Below, in pieces: positions 1 to 6,612 of a stretch of 9,753 bases of DNA. Position 1 is the stretch's first letter, and each line of letters starts with the position of its first letter. The translations under genes were made by a program, and so were the position numbers. The DNA comes from Chitinophagaceae bacterium. GTDB taxonomy: Bacteria > Bacteroidota > Bacteroidia > Chitinophagales > Chitinophagaceae. The notes beneath the pieces are model-generated. The model saw nothing but the letters and a program-made list of their open reading frames with translations, was not told the origin of the DNA and searched no databases. The stretch covers positions 1-9,753 of the forward strand of contig JAACZX010000055.1 in assembly GCA_009996555.1 (NCBI GenBank), in the 5' to 3' direction.

Positions 1-255
1 ACCAAAAAATTTGGTGGTACAAAGTATGGTGTTTGGGGTTGTACCCTTGGATTTATTGCCGCTTTCTGGCTGGGACCATGGGGCGTTATCATCGGGCCGT
101 TTGTTGGAGCATTTATTGGCGAAATGATTGCACAAAACAATTCCACCATTGCATTAAGAGCGGCAATTGGTTCTTTTGCCGGCTTTCTTGCCGGAAGCTT
201 TTTGAAACTGGTGATCTGTTGTTTTATGCTGTATTATGTAGTAAGCAGCATATAA
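1..255 (+). CDS. DUF456 family membrane protein, 3' end only
   Basis: The reading frame is open from the first base and ends at TAA 253-255, giving the last 84 residues of a protein whose start lies outside the window. The visible part opens with KKFGGTKYGVWG and is rich in glycine and small residues spaced as in tightly packed membrane helices (GPWGVIIGPFVGAFIGE, then RAAIGSFAGFLAGSFLK). This is the pattern of the C-terminal half of DUF456 proteins (PF04306), small inner-membrane proteins of unknown biochemical role. Two to three membrane segments can be seen, at about residues 10-43 and 55-83. The gene converges with the GtrA gene across 172 bases. The family call is confident, the function is not known, and no start or promoter can be judged here. 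Confidence 0.85.
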   Translation, partial: TKKFGGTKYGVWGCTLGFIAAFWLGPWGVIIGPFVGAFIGEMIAQNNSTIALRAAIGSFAGFLAGSFLKLVICCFMLYYVVSSI

Positions 256-274
256 GAAACAGCACCTCATCCCT

Positions 275-297
275 CCTTCTCTCCGATAGATAGAAGG
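275..297 (+). terminator. Weak hairpin downstream of the DUF456 gene
   Basis: A 6-bp inverted repeat, CCTTCT (275-280) and AGAAGG (292-297), with an 11-base loop lies 20 bases after the DUF456 stop codon. No T-run follows, so it is at best a weak terminator. The rest of the gap between 256 and 427 contains no convincing gene or promoter. Confidence 0.22.
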
Positions 298-409
298 CGG
301 CGCTTAAGCAAATAAACAAGCTTTACTTCTTACACTTCATCTTTGTAAATACCTCTTCATCATTCAGAGAATACAACATTAAAATTTGACTCTTTGATAA
401 GTAAGGGCT

Positions 410-428
410 GTGGAAAGATGGCTTCCAC
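410..428 (-). terminator. Hairpin touching the gtrA stop codon
   Basis: GTGGAA (410-415) and TTCCAC (423-428) form a perfect 6-bp stem with a 7-base loop, directly at the minus-strand stop codon of the GtrA gene (428-430). No clear T-run follows on the minus strand, so termination is possible but unproven. Confidence 0.3.
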
Positions 429-925
429 TACTGGGGGAAGTCGGACGGGGGCCTGAACGTAAAATACTTCTGCGAAAAATAACTGAAGGCCACTACGAAT
501 ACAGTTGTGCAGATCTTGGCCAATGTAGCATACATGTGAAATGTTTCTACAAATATTTTCAGGAAAAAATAGTTGAGGAGAATGGCTCCCAATACCACCA
601 CCATGTATTTGGGTAACTGCTCCCGCTTACGCACTGCACTTCCTTCAAACACCACATAGCGGCTCAGAAAAAATCCCACCGGAAAGGTTACAATGAACGA
701 CATAAGGAACGCAGCTATATGCGGGCTCACTGTCATAAACGGCGTATGCACCATTTCTTTGTGCAGGATGAAATTGTAGCTGATATAAAACAAACTGATA
801 TCAAGCAAGGTATTACCACCGCCGCAAGCTGCATAACGAAATGTTTGCATGGGCATCAGTTTTTTGAATGGCGGATAGAACCAATCAATAACAGCATGAA
901 TAAAAACAACAACCCGGGTGACCAT
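428..925 (-). CDS. GtrA-family inner-membrane protein
   Basis: This is a 165-residue protein of the GtrA family (PF04138). Members are small four-helix membrane proteins; the name-giving one is proposed to help move undecaprenyl-phosphate-linked sugars across the inner membrane for O-antigen or wall glycosylation. Four hydrophobic segments lie at about residues 29-53, 66-88, 106-126 and 135-153. The conserved places are visible: FRYAACGGGNTLLD entering helix 1, SRYVVF after helix 2, and QKYFTF after helix 4. The ATG at 925 is chosen because the 28 residues before helix 1 (including FYPPFKKLMP) look like the usual N-terminus of Bacteroidota relatives, and because a well-formed promoter ends only 8 bases upstream. 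No glycosyltransferase partner lies next to it, so its lipid-linked sugar is unknown. Confidence 0.88.
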   Translation of the reverse strand: MVTRVVVFIHAVIDWFYPPFKKLMPMQTFRYAACGGGNTLLDISLFYISYNFILHKEMVHTPFMTVSPHIAAFLMSFIVTFPVGFFLSRYVVFEGSAVRKREQLPKYMVVVLGAILLNYFFLKIFVETFHMYATLAKICTTVFVVAFSYFSQKYFTFRPPSDFPQ

Positions 926-933
926 AGAGGCGG

Positions 934-963
934 CAAAGTTAATTGTTAAACGATAAGTTGCAA
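934..963 (-). promoter_or_regulatory. Bacteroidota-type promoter of the GtrA gene
   Basis: On the minus strand TTG (963-961) is followed after exactly 19 bases by TAACTTTG (941-934). This fits the Bacteroidota sigma-factor consensus (TTTG or TTG, about 19-21 bases, TAnnTTTG). Only 8 bases separate the -7 element from the ATG at 925, so the mRNA leader would be only a few bases long. Confidence 0.7.
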
Positions 964-1032
964 GTTTAAAGAACCGGAATAACAGTATTTAACAGTCCTC
1001 CACATAATCTCCACAGCATAACATCTCAGGTA

Positions 1033-1062
1033 TTGAGAACAGCTGTTTTGCATGTAATTTTG
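1033..1062 (+). promoter_or_regulatory. Bacteroidota-type promoter of the rhodanese-thioredoxin gene
   Basis: TTG (1033-1035) followed by a 19-base spacer and TAATTTTG (1055-1062) matches the Bacteroidota promoter consensus. It faces away from the GtrA promoter in the same 140-base divergent region. If transcription starts about 12 bases after the first T of the -7 element, the first transcribed base falls close to 1067. That makes the ATG at 1067 leaderless and gives the ATG at 1076 a leader of about 9 bases. Confidence 0.65.
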
Positions 1063-1075
1063 CAGCATGTGGAAC

Positions 1076-1771
1076 ATGCGTTTATTAATTTTATCTGTGT
1101 TGCTTTTTTTGTTGGGCTGTAATAGCACAGCACAAAAGAACACAGAACTTTCTGCTGATGATTTTGAAAAAGGATTACAGCAATCCTCTGTTCAACTTCT
1201 GGATGTGCGTACTGCCGGTGAATACAGAAGTGGACATATTCAATCTGCCCTGCAAGCAAACTGGAATGATGAAAAGGAATTTGCAGAACGTACTGCGGCT
1301 TTGGACAAACAAAAACCGGTATATGTTTACTGTCTCAGCGGTCCACGTAGTTCAGCTGCTGCAAAATGGTTAAGGGCAAATGGATTTGATCAAGTGATAG
1401 AATTAAAAGGCGGATTCAGTAACTGGAAACGCAGTGGCAAGGCTGCAGAAGGTGTTGCCAATATCAAACAAATGACCATGACAGAATACCAGCAACAAAT
1501 TGCAGGTAAGGAATATGTGCTGGTTGATTTTGGCGCAGAATGGTGCCCGCCATGCCGTAAAATGGAACCCATCATTAACCAGTTTCTTGCAGAAAATAAG
1601 GAGGTCTTTTTCCTGCGGATTGATGGTGGAATTCATACCAACCTTATGAAGCAGTTAAATGCAGAAGCATTACCCACTTTCATTCTTTTGAAGAACGGAC
1701 AGGAAACCTGGCGCTATCAGGGCGTGCTTACTTCAGCAGAACTGAATACTATCTGGGCAACGAAGAAATAG
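1076..1771 (+). CDS. Rhodanese-thioredoxin fusion lipoprotein
   Basis: This 231-residue protein has three parts. Residues 1-15 are a lipoprotein signal peptide ending in the lipobox LLGC, with Cys15 as the lipidated residue. Residues about 22-120 are a rhodanese domain: LLDVRTAGEYRSGHI, then the active loop CLSGPRS with persulfide cysteine Cys86 and Arg91, and the typical ending LKGGFSNW. Residues about 130-230 are a thioredoxin domain with VLVDFGAEWCPPC (Cys157 and Cys160) and cis-proline Pro200 in ALPTF. Both active sites look intact, so the protein probably handles sulfane sulfur or protein thiols outside the cytoplasm, with the thioredoxin half perhaps reducing the rhodanese persulfide; that coupling is inference. 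No acidic run follows the lipid cysteine, so I expect it to face the periplasm rather than the cell surface. The ATG at 1067 (three residues longer, MWN) is an alternative start; 1076 is preferred because the -7 element ends at 1062. Confidence 0.88.
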   Translation: MRLLILSVLLFLLGCNSTAQKNTELSADDFEKGLQQSSVQLLDVRTAGEYRSGHIQSALQANWNDEKEFAERTAALDKQKPVYVYCLSGPRSSAAAKWLRANGFDQVIELKGGFSNWKRSGKAAEGVANIKQMTMTEYQQQIAGKEYVLVDFGAEWCPPCRKMEPIINQFLAENKEVFFLRIDGGIHTNLMKQLNAEALPTFILLKNGQETWRYQGVLTSAELNTIWATKK

Positions 1772-1786
1772 TAACTTTAAAACACC

Positions 1787-1810
1787 GCTGCTGACCATAA
1801 GTTCAGCAGT
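1787..1810 (+). terminator. Hairpin between the lipoprotein and methyltransferase genes
   Basis: CTGCTGA (1788-1794) and TCAGCAG (1803-1809) form a perfect 7-bp stem around an 8-base loop, extendable by a G-T pair at 1787 and 1810. It starts 16 bases after the lipoprotein stop and ends 17 bases before the next ATG. No strong T-run follows, so it may be a leaky terminator, an mRNA-stabilising 3' structure, or an attenuator inside a two-gene transcript. Confidence 0.4.
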
Positions 1811-1826
1811 AGCATTCTATAGTCAC

Positions 1827-2588
1827 ATGGACGCAATCACCAATACAAAAGCATCGTGGTACAGGGAATGGTTCAATTCCCCCTACTATCATCATTTATA
1901 TTTTCACAGAGATCATGAAGAAGCGGGTGAATTTATTGATGGATTACTCGACAAACTGCAACCTTCACCCAATGCTTTTATGCTTGATGTGGCCTGTGGC
2001 AGAGGACGACACAGTATTCATTTAGCTTCAAAAGGATTCCGGGTAACGGGTATTGATATCAGCGAAGACAGTATTGAAGATGCAAAAAAATCGGAAAGTG
2101 AACGACTGGAGTTTTTTGTGCACGATATGCGTTTACCCTTTCGCATGAATTACTACAATTATGCATTTAACTTTTTCACCAGTTTTGGTTTTTTCCGAAC
2201 AAGACGTGAACATGATAATGCCATCCGCACCATTGCACAGGCATTAAAACCCGGCGGCATTTTTGTGATCGATTACCTGAATGCACATTACATCGAAAAT
2301 CATTTGCAATACAAAAGTGAATTTCAGAAAGACAATGTGAACTATTACATTACTCGCTGGCTGGATGAAACTCATTTCTACAAGAAGATCGTTATTGAAG
2401 ATGAAACCAATCTTGAAGAGCCGGTTGAATACACAGAGAAAGTGGCCAAATTTTCACTAGGCGATTTTAATGATATGTTTTCGTTTCATGATCTGCAGGT
2501 GCAGGATGTTTATGGCAATTACCACTTTGAACCATACCATGTAACAGATTCACCACGCCTGATCATTGTTGCAAAGAAAGTGAAATAA
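1827..2588 (+). CDS. Class I SAM-dependent methyltransferase
   Basis: This 253-residue cytoplasmic protein has a Rossmann-type methyltransferase fold. The SAM-binding motif I is LDVACGRGRHS (residues 53-63). The acidic residue that would hold the ribose is Asp77 in VTGIDIS, HDM (99-101) matches the adenine-contacting region, and ALKPGGIFVIDY (139-150) is the usual strand after the catalytic centre. The C-terminal part (150-253) is rich in aromatic and acidic residues and should shape the substrate pocket; it gives no clue to the substrate, which could be a small molecule, lipid or protein. The ATG at 1827 lies 55 bases after the lipoprotein gene and I find no TAnnTTTG element close to it, so read-through past the hairpin is likely. 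TAACTTTA (1772-1779) is an imperfect promoter candidate. The 3' end converges with the next gene. Confidence 0.85.
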   Translation: MDAITNTKASWYREWFNSPYYHHLYFHRDHEEAGEFIDGLLDKLQPSPNAFMLDVACGRGRHSIHLASKGFRVTGIDISEDSIEDAKKSESERLEFFVHDMRLPFRMNYYNYAFNFFTSFGFFRTRREHDNAIRTIAQALKPGGIFVIDYLNAHYIENHLQYKSEFQKDNVNYYITRWLDETHFYKKIVIEDETNLEEPVEYTEKVAKFSLGDFNDMFSFHDLQVQDVYGNYHFEPYHVTDSPRLIIVAKKVK

Positions 2589-2599
2589 CGCTGGTCGGC

Positions 2600-4588
2600 T
2601 TAACGGCCAAAGCTTCCCACATTCGCTTTTTTGTTATTCAGCAGCATCCATCTTGCCGATTCATACAAAGCAATGGTTTCAATAGCCATTTGTTTTTTTG
2701 TCTCGTTGTATTTCTGAACCGAAAGTTGGGGAGAATTAAAATGCAGTGGTACCAACGTGTCTTTTTTCAGGTTCATGTTTAGCATATAATAATATCCGTT
2801 GTTCACCATCCCGATCTTTGCTTCGTCATGATGAATAATGAATGCAAAATCTTTACCGGCTGGTTTGCGCAACAGATCACGACCAATTGTACTGTTGGTG
2901 TACGATTGATTTAACAAACCGGCTATCGTTGGCAATACATCCACCTGGCTTACCACATCTTTTCTTTTCTCAGGTTTAATAAATCCTGGTGCATAAAACA
3001 GCAAAGGAATATGTTCATCCGTTAAACGCTCATTTGTCCATGCATCAGGATACAAAGCTGTAGCGTTTCCTTTTACACCATGGTCGCCGACAAATACAAA
3101 CAAGGTATTGTTAAACCATGGTTGTTGTTTTGCTGTTTCCATAAACTGGCGGATGCTGTAATCAGCATACAACAATGCGTTCAGTTCCTTTTGTGAATCA
3201 AATCCATATTCTTTCAGCAGTTTTTCATCAACAGGATTAGCTGCCACTGCAGCTGTATCTTCATTTGGTATTACAAACGGACGATGATTATCGGCAGTTT
3301 GTATAATACTGAAAAAAGGCTTTTTCTGTTGCGACAACACCTGGTTTGCTTCTTTAAACAGATTCTTATCACTGATGCCCCACACATTGAACTTTGGACT
3401 GGCATACATTCCTTCTTCATACAGATGCAGGTCTTTCACATTATCTACCAGCAACCCTTTAAAATTGTTGAACTCACTGTTACCACCAATGAAATAAAAC
3501 TTTTCGTGCTGCTGAAATGAATTAAGGATCGTATGCTGATCAAGCGCTTCTGCATTACGGGTTGAAAACTTACTGAGCTGTACATCAGGCACACCTGTGA
3601 GTAAGGCATACACACCTCTTGCAGTACCAAAATGAGGAGAGAAACAACGCTCAAACAGCAAACCTTCGCTGGCCAGTTGCTGCAAGTATGGTGTTGCATT
3701 CAACGGATTTCCACTCAGGCTTGTTTTATACATACTCAACGATTCACAGATGACCAGCACCACGTTCATTGGTTTAGCCGATTCGTTAAATGTTTCTGTA
3801 CGTTGAAAATTGAGCATAGCTGCATCTTGTGGAAGTTGCAGCAACTGCTTCATTGTTTCAAACTGCGCCTTTGCACTTCCATCATCTGTGAATGGCTTGC
3901 GGAAACGAAGCGTAGTGAAAAAATTCTCCAGCGGATTCAACGCCAGGTATGCTTTGAAATTATCACCAAGCCTGAAAGCATCTTTCCATGTTAAAGGCTT
4001 GGCCGGATTACTACCGGCAATACCAATTAACAACAACAATAACATCCATACTGTACGCATGGGCTTGAACGGATGGTTAACGGTATGTACTTTTCGATGA
4101 CTGCGTTGAAAAAACAAATAAAGCACATAAACCACCAGCGACAGTAACAGGAATATCCAAAACAATGGGTATGACTGCCACAACATACTCATGGAAATGG
4201 CAAAGTCTTCAATAAAATTGAGGGCGCTTGCATTGAGCCTTGTTTCCACATAATCAAAATGACCAAAATCGGCACCAAAGAAAAACAGCAGCAAACTGCT
4301 CACCACTACCAGGTAAATGATCCAGAAGCGTTTGGTGCTTTTTGATTGAAAAGGCGAAAACCTGTTGAAACTGCCGGCAATAAGTAATGGTGCCAGTAAA
4401 ATACATACCCAACGCAGATCAAACCGCACACCCATTAAAAAGGACGGCACCGCTTCTGCAAACGATATCCCCTCAGGACGGAAAGAATAAAAGGTAAGTA
4501 CACGCATGAAGCTGAAGAGCAACATGAAAAATACAAACAAACGTAATACCCAGCGGGATGTTGGTGGTAGTTGAAATTGATGACCCAT
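2600..4588 (-). CDS. LTA synthase/MdoB-like membrane transferase (sulfatase/alkaline phosphatase fold)
   Basis: This 662-residue inner-membrane protein has five hydrophobic segments (about residues 13-35, 47-72, 88-105, 141-160, 178-193) and a large periplasmic catalytic domain (about 272-590) of the sulfatase family PF00884. The residues expected from lipoteichoic acid synthase and MdoB relatives are visible: metal-ligand Glu282 in LVICES, nucleophile Thr322 in HFGTARG, Trp403 in WGISD, His435 in DNHRPF, and Asp502-His503 in FVGDHG. Family members move phosphoglycerol or phosphoethanolamine from a phospholipid to a sugar or lipid acceptor. Bacteroidota lack Gram-positive lipoteichoic acid, so the acceptor here is open. 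A TTG-initiated start at 4609 would lie inside the promoter element, so the ATG at 4588 is chosen. The stop is only 11 bases from the convergent methyltransferase stop; a weak 5-bp stem with one G-T pair (2592-2596 with 2605-2609) spans the junction. Confidence 0.87.
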   Translation of the reverse strand: MGHQFQLPPTSRWVLRLFVFFMLLFSFMRVLTFYSFRPEGISFAEAVPSFLMGVRFDLRWVCILLAPLLIAGSFNRFSPFQSKSTKRFWIIYLVVVSSLLLFFFGADFGHFDYVETRLNASALNFIEDFAISMSMLWQSYPLFWIFLLLSLVVYVLYLFFQRSHRKVHTVNHPFKPMRTVWMLLLLLIGIAGSNPAKPLTWKDAFRLGDNFKAYLALNPLENFFTTLRFRKPFTDDGSAKAQFETMKQLLQLPQDAAMLNFQRTETFNESAKPMNVVLVICESLSMYKTSLSGNPLNATPYLQQLASEGLLFERCFSPHFGTARGVYALLTGVPDVQLSKFSTRNAEALDQHTILNSFQQHEKFYFIGGNSEFNNFKGLLVDNVKDLHLYEEGMYASPKFNVWGISDKNLFKEANQVLSQQKKPFFSIIQTADNHRPFVIPNEDTAAVAANPVDEKLLKEYGFDSQKELNALLYADYSIRQFMETAKQQPWFNNTLFVFVGDHGVKGNATALYPDAWTNERLTDEHIPLLFYAPGFIKPEKRKDVVSQVDVLPTIAGLLNQSYTNSTIGRDLLRKPAGKDFAFIIHHDEAKIGMVNNGYYYMLNMNLKKDTLVPLHFNSPQLSVQKYNETKKQMAIETIALYESARWMLLNNKKANVGSFGR

Positions 4589-4606
4589 AGTTTCCTTAAG
4601 CAACGG

Positions 4607-4614
4607 CAAAAGTA
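4607..4614 (-). promoter_or_regulatory. -7 element (TACTTTTG) of the LTA-synthase-like gene
   Basis: TACTTTTG on the minus strand (4614-4607) matches TAnnTTTG and lies 18 bases before the ATG at 4588. The -33 region is weak (TTTC about 17 bases upstream). Transcription starting near 4602 would leave a leader of about 14 bases and rules out the upstream TTG start. Confidence 0.5.
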
Positions 4615-4658
4615 GAAAGAATTATTTTGCTGAAAGTTATATTCCATAAACGGTTTGT

Positions 4659-4666
4659 TATATTTG
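4659..4666 (+). promoter_or_regulatory. -7 element (TATATTTG) of the PAP2 gene
   Basis: TATATTTG matches TAnnTTTG and lies 8 bases before the ATG at 4675, as in the GtrA gene. A TTA at 4637-4639 stands 19 bases upstream as a poor match to the -33 TTG. The leader would be about 4 bases. It shares an 86-base region with the divergent transferase promoter. Confidence 0.55.
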
Positions 4667-4674
4667 ACAATATC

Positions 4675-5247
4675 ATGCTCCAGCCTGTATTACAATTGGA
4701 CCGTTCCCTCTTTTACTACATCAACAACCGGTGGAGTAATGATGTGTTTGACGCCCTGATGCCCTTTATCCGCAACCAGTACTTTTGGGTGCCGCTTTAC
4801 CTGTTCCTTCTTGTTTTTGTAGTTGCCAACTTCCGTACAAAAGCGTGGTGGTGGCTGCTGTTTTTCCTGGCTTCATTTGCATTAACCGACCTCATCAGTG
4901 CACAGGTTGTAAAAGCACTTGTGGAGCGGCCACGCCCCTGTGTGGATATTGTGGCTTCGCAATCAGTACGGATGCTCATCCCCTGCAGCTATAGCTACAG
5001 TTTTGTTTCATCGCACGCCACAAACCACTTTGGTATGGCCATGTTCATTTTTATGACCATGAAACATTTTGCCAAGCCTTGGGTATGGCTGGCTTTTGCA
5101 TGGGCTGGTATTATCAGCTTCGCCCAGGTTTATGTGGGAGCTCATTTTCCAATGGATGTATTAGGTGGCAGCGTACTTGGCTTGCTGATTGGTCACAGAA
5201 TTGCTTTAATTTTCAACAAACAGTTTGGAGGATTACAGGTTAACTGA
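4675..5247 (+). CDS. PAP2-family membrane phosphatase
   Basis: This 190-residue multi-helix membrane protein belongs to the type 2 phosphatidic acid phosphatase family (PF01569). Such enzymes remove phosphate from lipids such as phosphatidic acid, undecaprenyl diphosphate or lipid A at the outer face of the inner membrane. Motif 1 is KALVERPRP (Lys80, Arg87, Pro88). Motif 2 is SSHATNH with catalytic His114, reading SSHA where the textbook form is PSGH. Motif 3 is AQVYVGAHFPMD with His157 and Asp161, but the usual Arg is replaced by Gln151. The start is the ATG at 4675 because the upstream TTG at 4627 would place codons across the promoter and add an unusual KVIFHKRF leader. Its divergent neighbour is a phospholipid-using transferase, which makes recycling of a lipid by-product a reasonable guess. 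The exact substrate cannot be told from the sequence. Confidence 0.87.
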   Translation: MLQPVLQLDRSLFYYINNRWSNDVFDALMPFIRNQYFWVPLYLFLLVFVVANFRTKAWWWLLFFLASFALTDLISAQVVKALVERPRPCVDIVASQSVRMLIPCSYSYSFVSSHATNHFGMAMFIFMTMKHFAKPWVWLAFAWAGIISFAQVYVGAHFPMDVLGGSVLGLLIGHRIALIFNKQFGGLQVN

Positions 5248-5291
5248 TTGTTGCTTATTTTCAACAAAACGTACAGTTAATCAAAGGATTG

Positions 5292-5299
5292 TATCTTTG
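5292..5299 (+). promoter_or_regulatory. -7 element (TATCTTTG) of the CorC-like gene
   Basis: TATCTTTG matches TAnnTTTG and ends 14 bases before the ATG at 5314, giving a leader of about 10 bases. No TTG stands at the right distance upstream, so the -33 element is missing or degenerate. It lies in the 66-base gap after the PAP2 gene, so the CorC-like gene may be transcribed alone as well as by read-through. Confidence 0.5.
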
Positions 5300-5313
5300 A
5301 ACTTTCAAAAACA

Positions 5314-6612
5314 ATGGAAATATTCATATTACTTGTTCTTATTTTTTTAAACAGCCTTTTTGTAATTGCTGAGATCACGCTGGTTTCAGCCCGCCGTTCC
5401 CGACTTGAAATGTATGCTGCAAAAGGCAGCAGCAGTGCCCGTACCGCTCTTGAACTGGCAGAAAACCCGGAGATCTTTCTTTCAGCCGCACAGATTGGTA
5501 TTACACTTATTGCCATTCTTACGGGTGTGTATTCCGGCGAAAAATTTGGCAAAGACCTCTCCCCTTTCTTTGAAAAGTTTGCTTTACTGAAACCATACGC
5601 TGAAGAAATTGCGACAGGAATTATTGTGGTAATTGTTACCATTCTTTCCATCATACTGGGCGAACTTATTCCAAAACGCATTGGGCTGATGAATGCGGAG
5701 AAGATTGCCATGGCTGTTGCAAAACCCATGAAGGTGTTTGCGAAAGCGGTTCACCCCATTGTTTGGTTCCTTAACAGTTCCACTAATCTTATTTTCCGTT
5801 TACTGAATATTAAAACAGTTTCAGAAAACCATGTAACGGAAGAAGAGATCAAAGCCATCATTAGCGAAGGAACAGAACAGGGCACCATTGAAGAAGCTGA
5901 ACAGGAAATTATTGAACGTGTGTTTCATCTGGGCGACAGGAACATTACATCGCTGATGACCCATCGTAATGATATCATCTGGTTTGATCTGAACGATACT
6001 GAATCTGCTATTAAAGAAAAAATTGTCAGAGAGCCTCACTCTATTTACCCCATTTGCGAAGGTGATCTTGATGATATTAAAGGCTTTGTTTCAATTAAAG
6101 ACATGTATGTGTCTGATGATTTTACATTGTTTAAAGATCTGATGAAACCGGCTCTTTTTGTGCCCGAAAACAACTCGGCTTACCAGGTGCTGGAAAAATT
6201 CAAACAGGGAAAAATACACAGTGCTTTTATTGTTGATGAATATGGAAGCGTACAGGGCATGATTACCCTCAACGATATTCTTGAAGCAATTGTGGGCGAT
6301 ATTCCTGAACCGCATACAGATGACTACGAGATCGTAAAACGTGACGACGGTTCTTACCTGATTGATGCGCAAATTCCTTTTTATGATTTCCTTTCCCGTT
6401 TTGAAAAAACAGAATGGATGAATGAAGGTGAACAGGAATTTGATACGCTGGCTGGTTTTATTTTACATGAACTGGAACGCATTCCACATGCAGGCGATAA
6501 ATTTGAATGGAAAGGGTTTACGTTTGAGATCATGGATATGGACGGACACCGCATTGATAAGGTGCTGTTGCATGTGCCGGATGATGTAAAGCAACAGGAA
6601 GAAGCAGAATAA
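5314..6612 (+). CDS. CNNM/CorC-like membrane protein with CBS pair (hemolysin family protein)
   Basis: This 432-residue inner-membrane protein has the full domain order of its family. The CNNM (DUF21) membrane domain covers about residues 1-185, with FVIAEITLVSARRSRLE near the start, a long helix containing LSAAQIGITLIAILTG (56-71) and the signature GELIPKRIG (116-124). Two CBS domains cover about 205-265 and 275-332 (IVDEYGSVQGMITLNDILE near 306-324), and the C-terminal CorC_HlyC domain about 340-425. Relatives are linked to magnesium or cobalt export and resistance; 'hemolysin' is a historical name without functional support. The CBS pair usually binds adenine nucleotides such as Mg-ATP, suggesting nucleotide-gated ion transport. 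No frame break or missing domain is seen. GldE, a gliding-associated paralogue in Bacteroidota, is an alternative identity, but no gliding genes lie nearby. Confidence 0.9.
   Translation: MEIFILLVLIFLNSLFVIAEITLVSARRSRLEMYAAKGSSSARTALELAENPEIFLSAAQIGITLIAILTGVYSGEKFGKDLSPFFEKFALLKPYAEEIATGIIVVIVTILSIILGELIPKRIGLMNAEKIAMAVAKPMKVFAKAVHPIVWFLNSSTNLIFRLLNIKTVSENHVTEEEIKAIISEGTEQGTIEEAEQEIIERVFHLGDRNITSLMTHRNDIIWFDLNDTESAIKEKIVREPHSIYPICEGDLDDIKGFVSIKDMYVSDDFTLFKDLMKPALFVPENNSAYQVLEKFKQGKIHSAFIVDEYGSVQGMITLNDILEAIVGDIPEPHTDDYEIVKRDDGSYLIDAQIPFYDFLSRFEKTEWMNEGEQEFDTLAGFILHELERIPHAGDKFEWKGFTFEIMDMDGHRIDKVLLHVPDDVKQQEEAE

Noticed and set aside
302..309. GCTTAAGC palindrome as an operator
   Set aside because: An 8-base palindrome is common by chance and no promoter or gene start lies beside it.
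3632..4100. Plus-strand open frames opposite the LTA-synthase-like gene
   Set aside because: Their composition is unlike a real protein, they have no recognisable domain, and they lie antisense to a well-supported gene.
4589..4609. Upstream TTG start for the LTA-synthase-like gene
   Set aside because: The TTG is part of the TACTTTTG promoter element, so it would probably not be transcribed; the ATG at 4588 fits better.
4627..4674. Upstream TTG start for the PAP2 gene
   Set aside because: It lies upstream of the -7 element at 4659-4666, and the added residues do not resemble the family N-terminus.
4780..4787. TACTTTTG on the + strand inside the PAP2 gene as a promoter
   Set aside because: It lies within coding sequence with no start codon nearby; a few such matches are expected by chance in this length.
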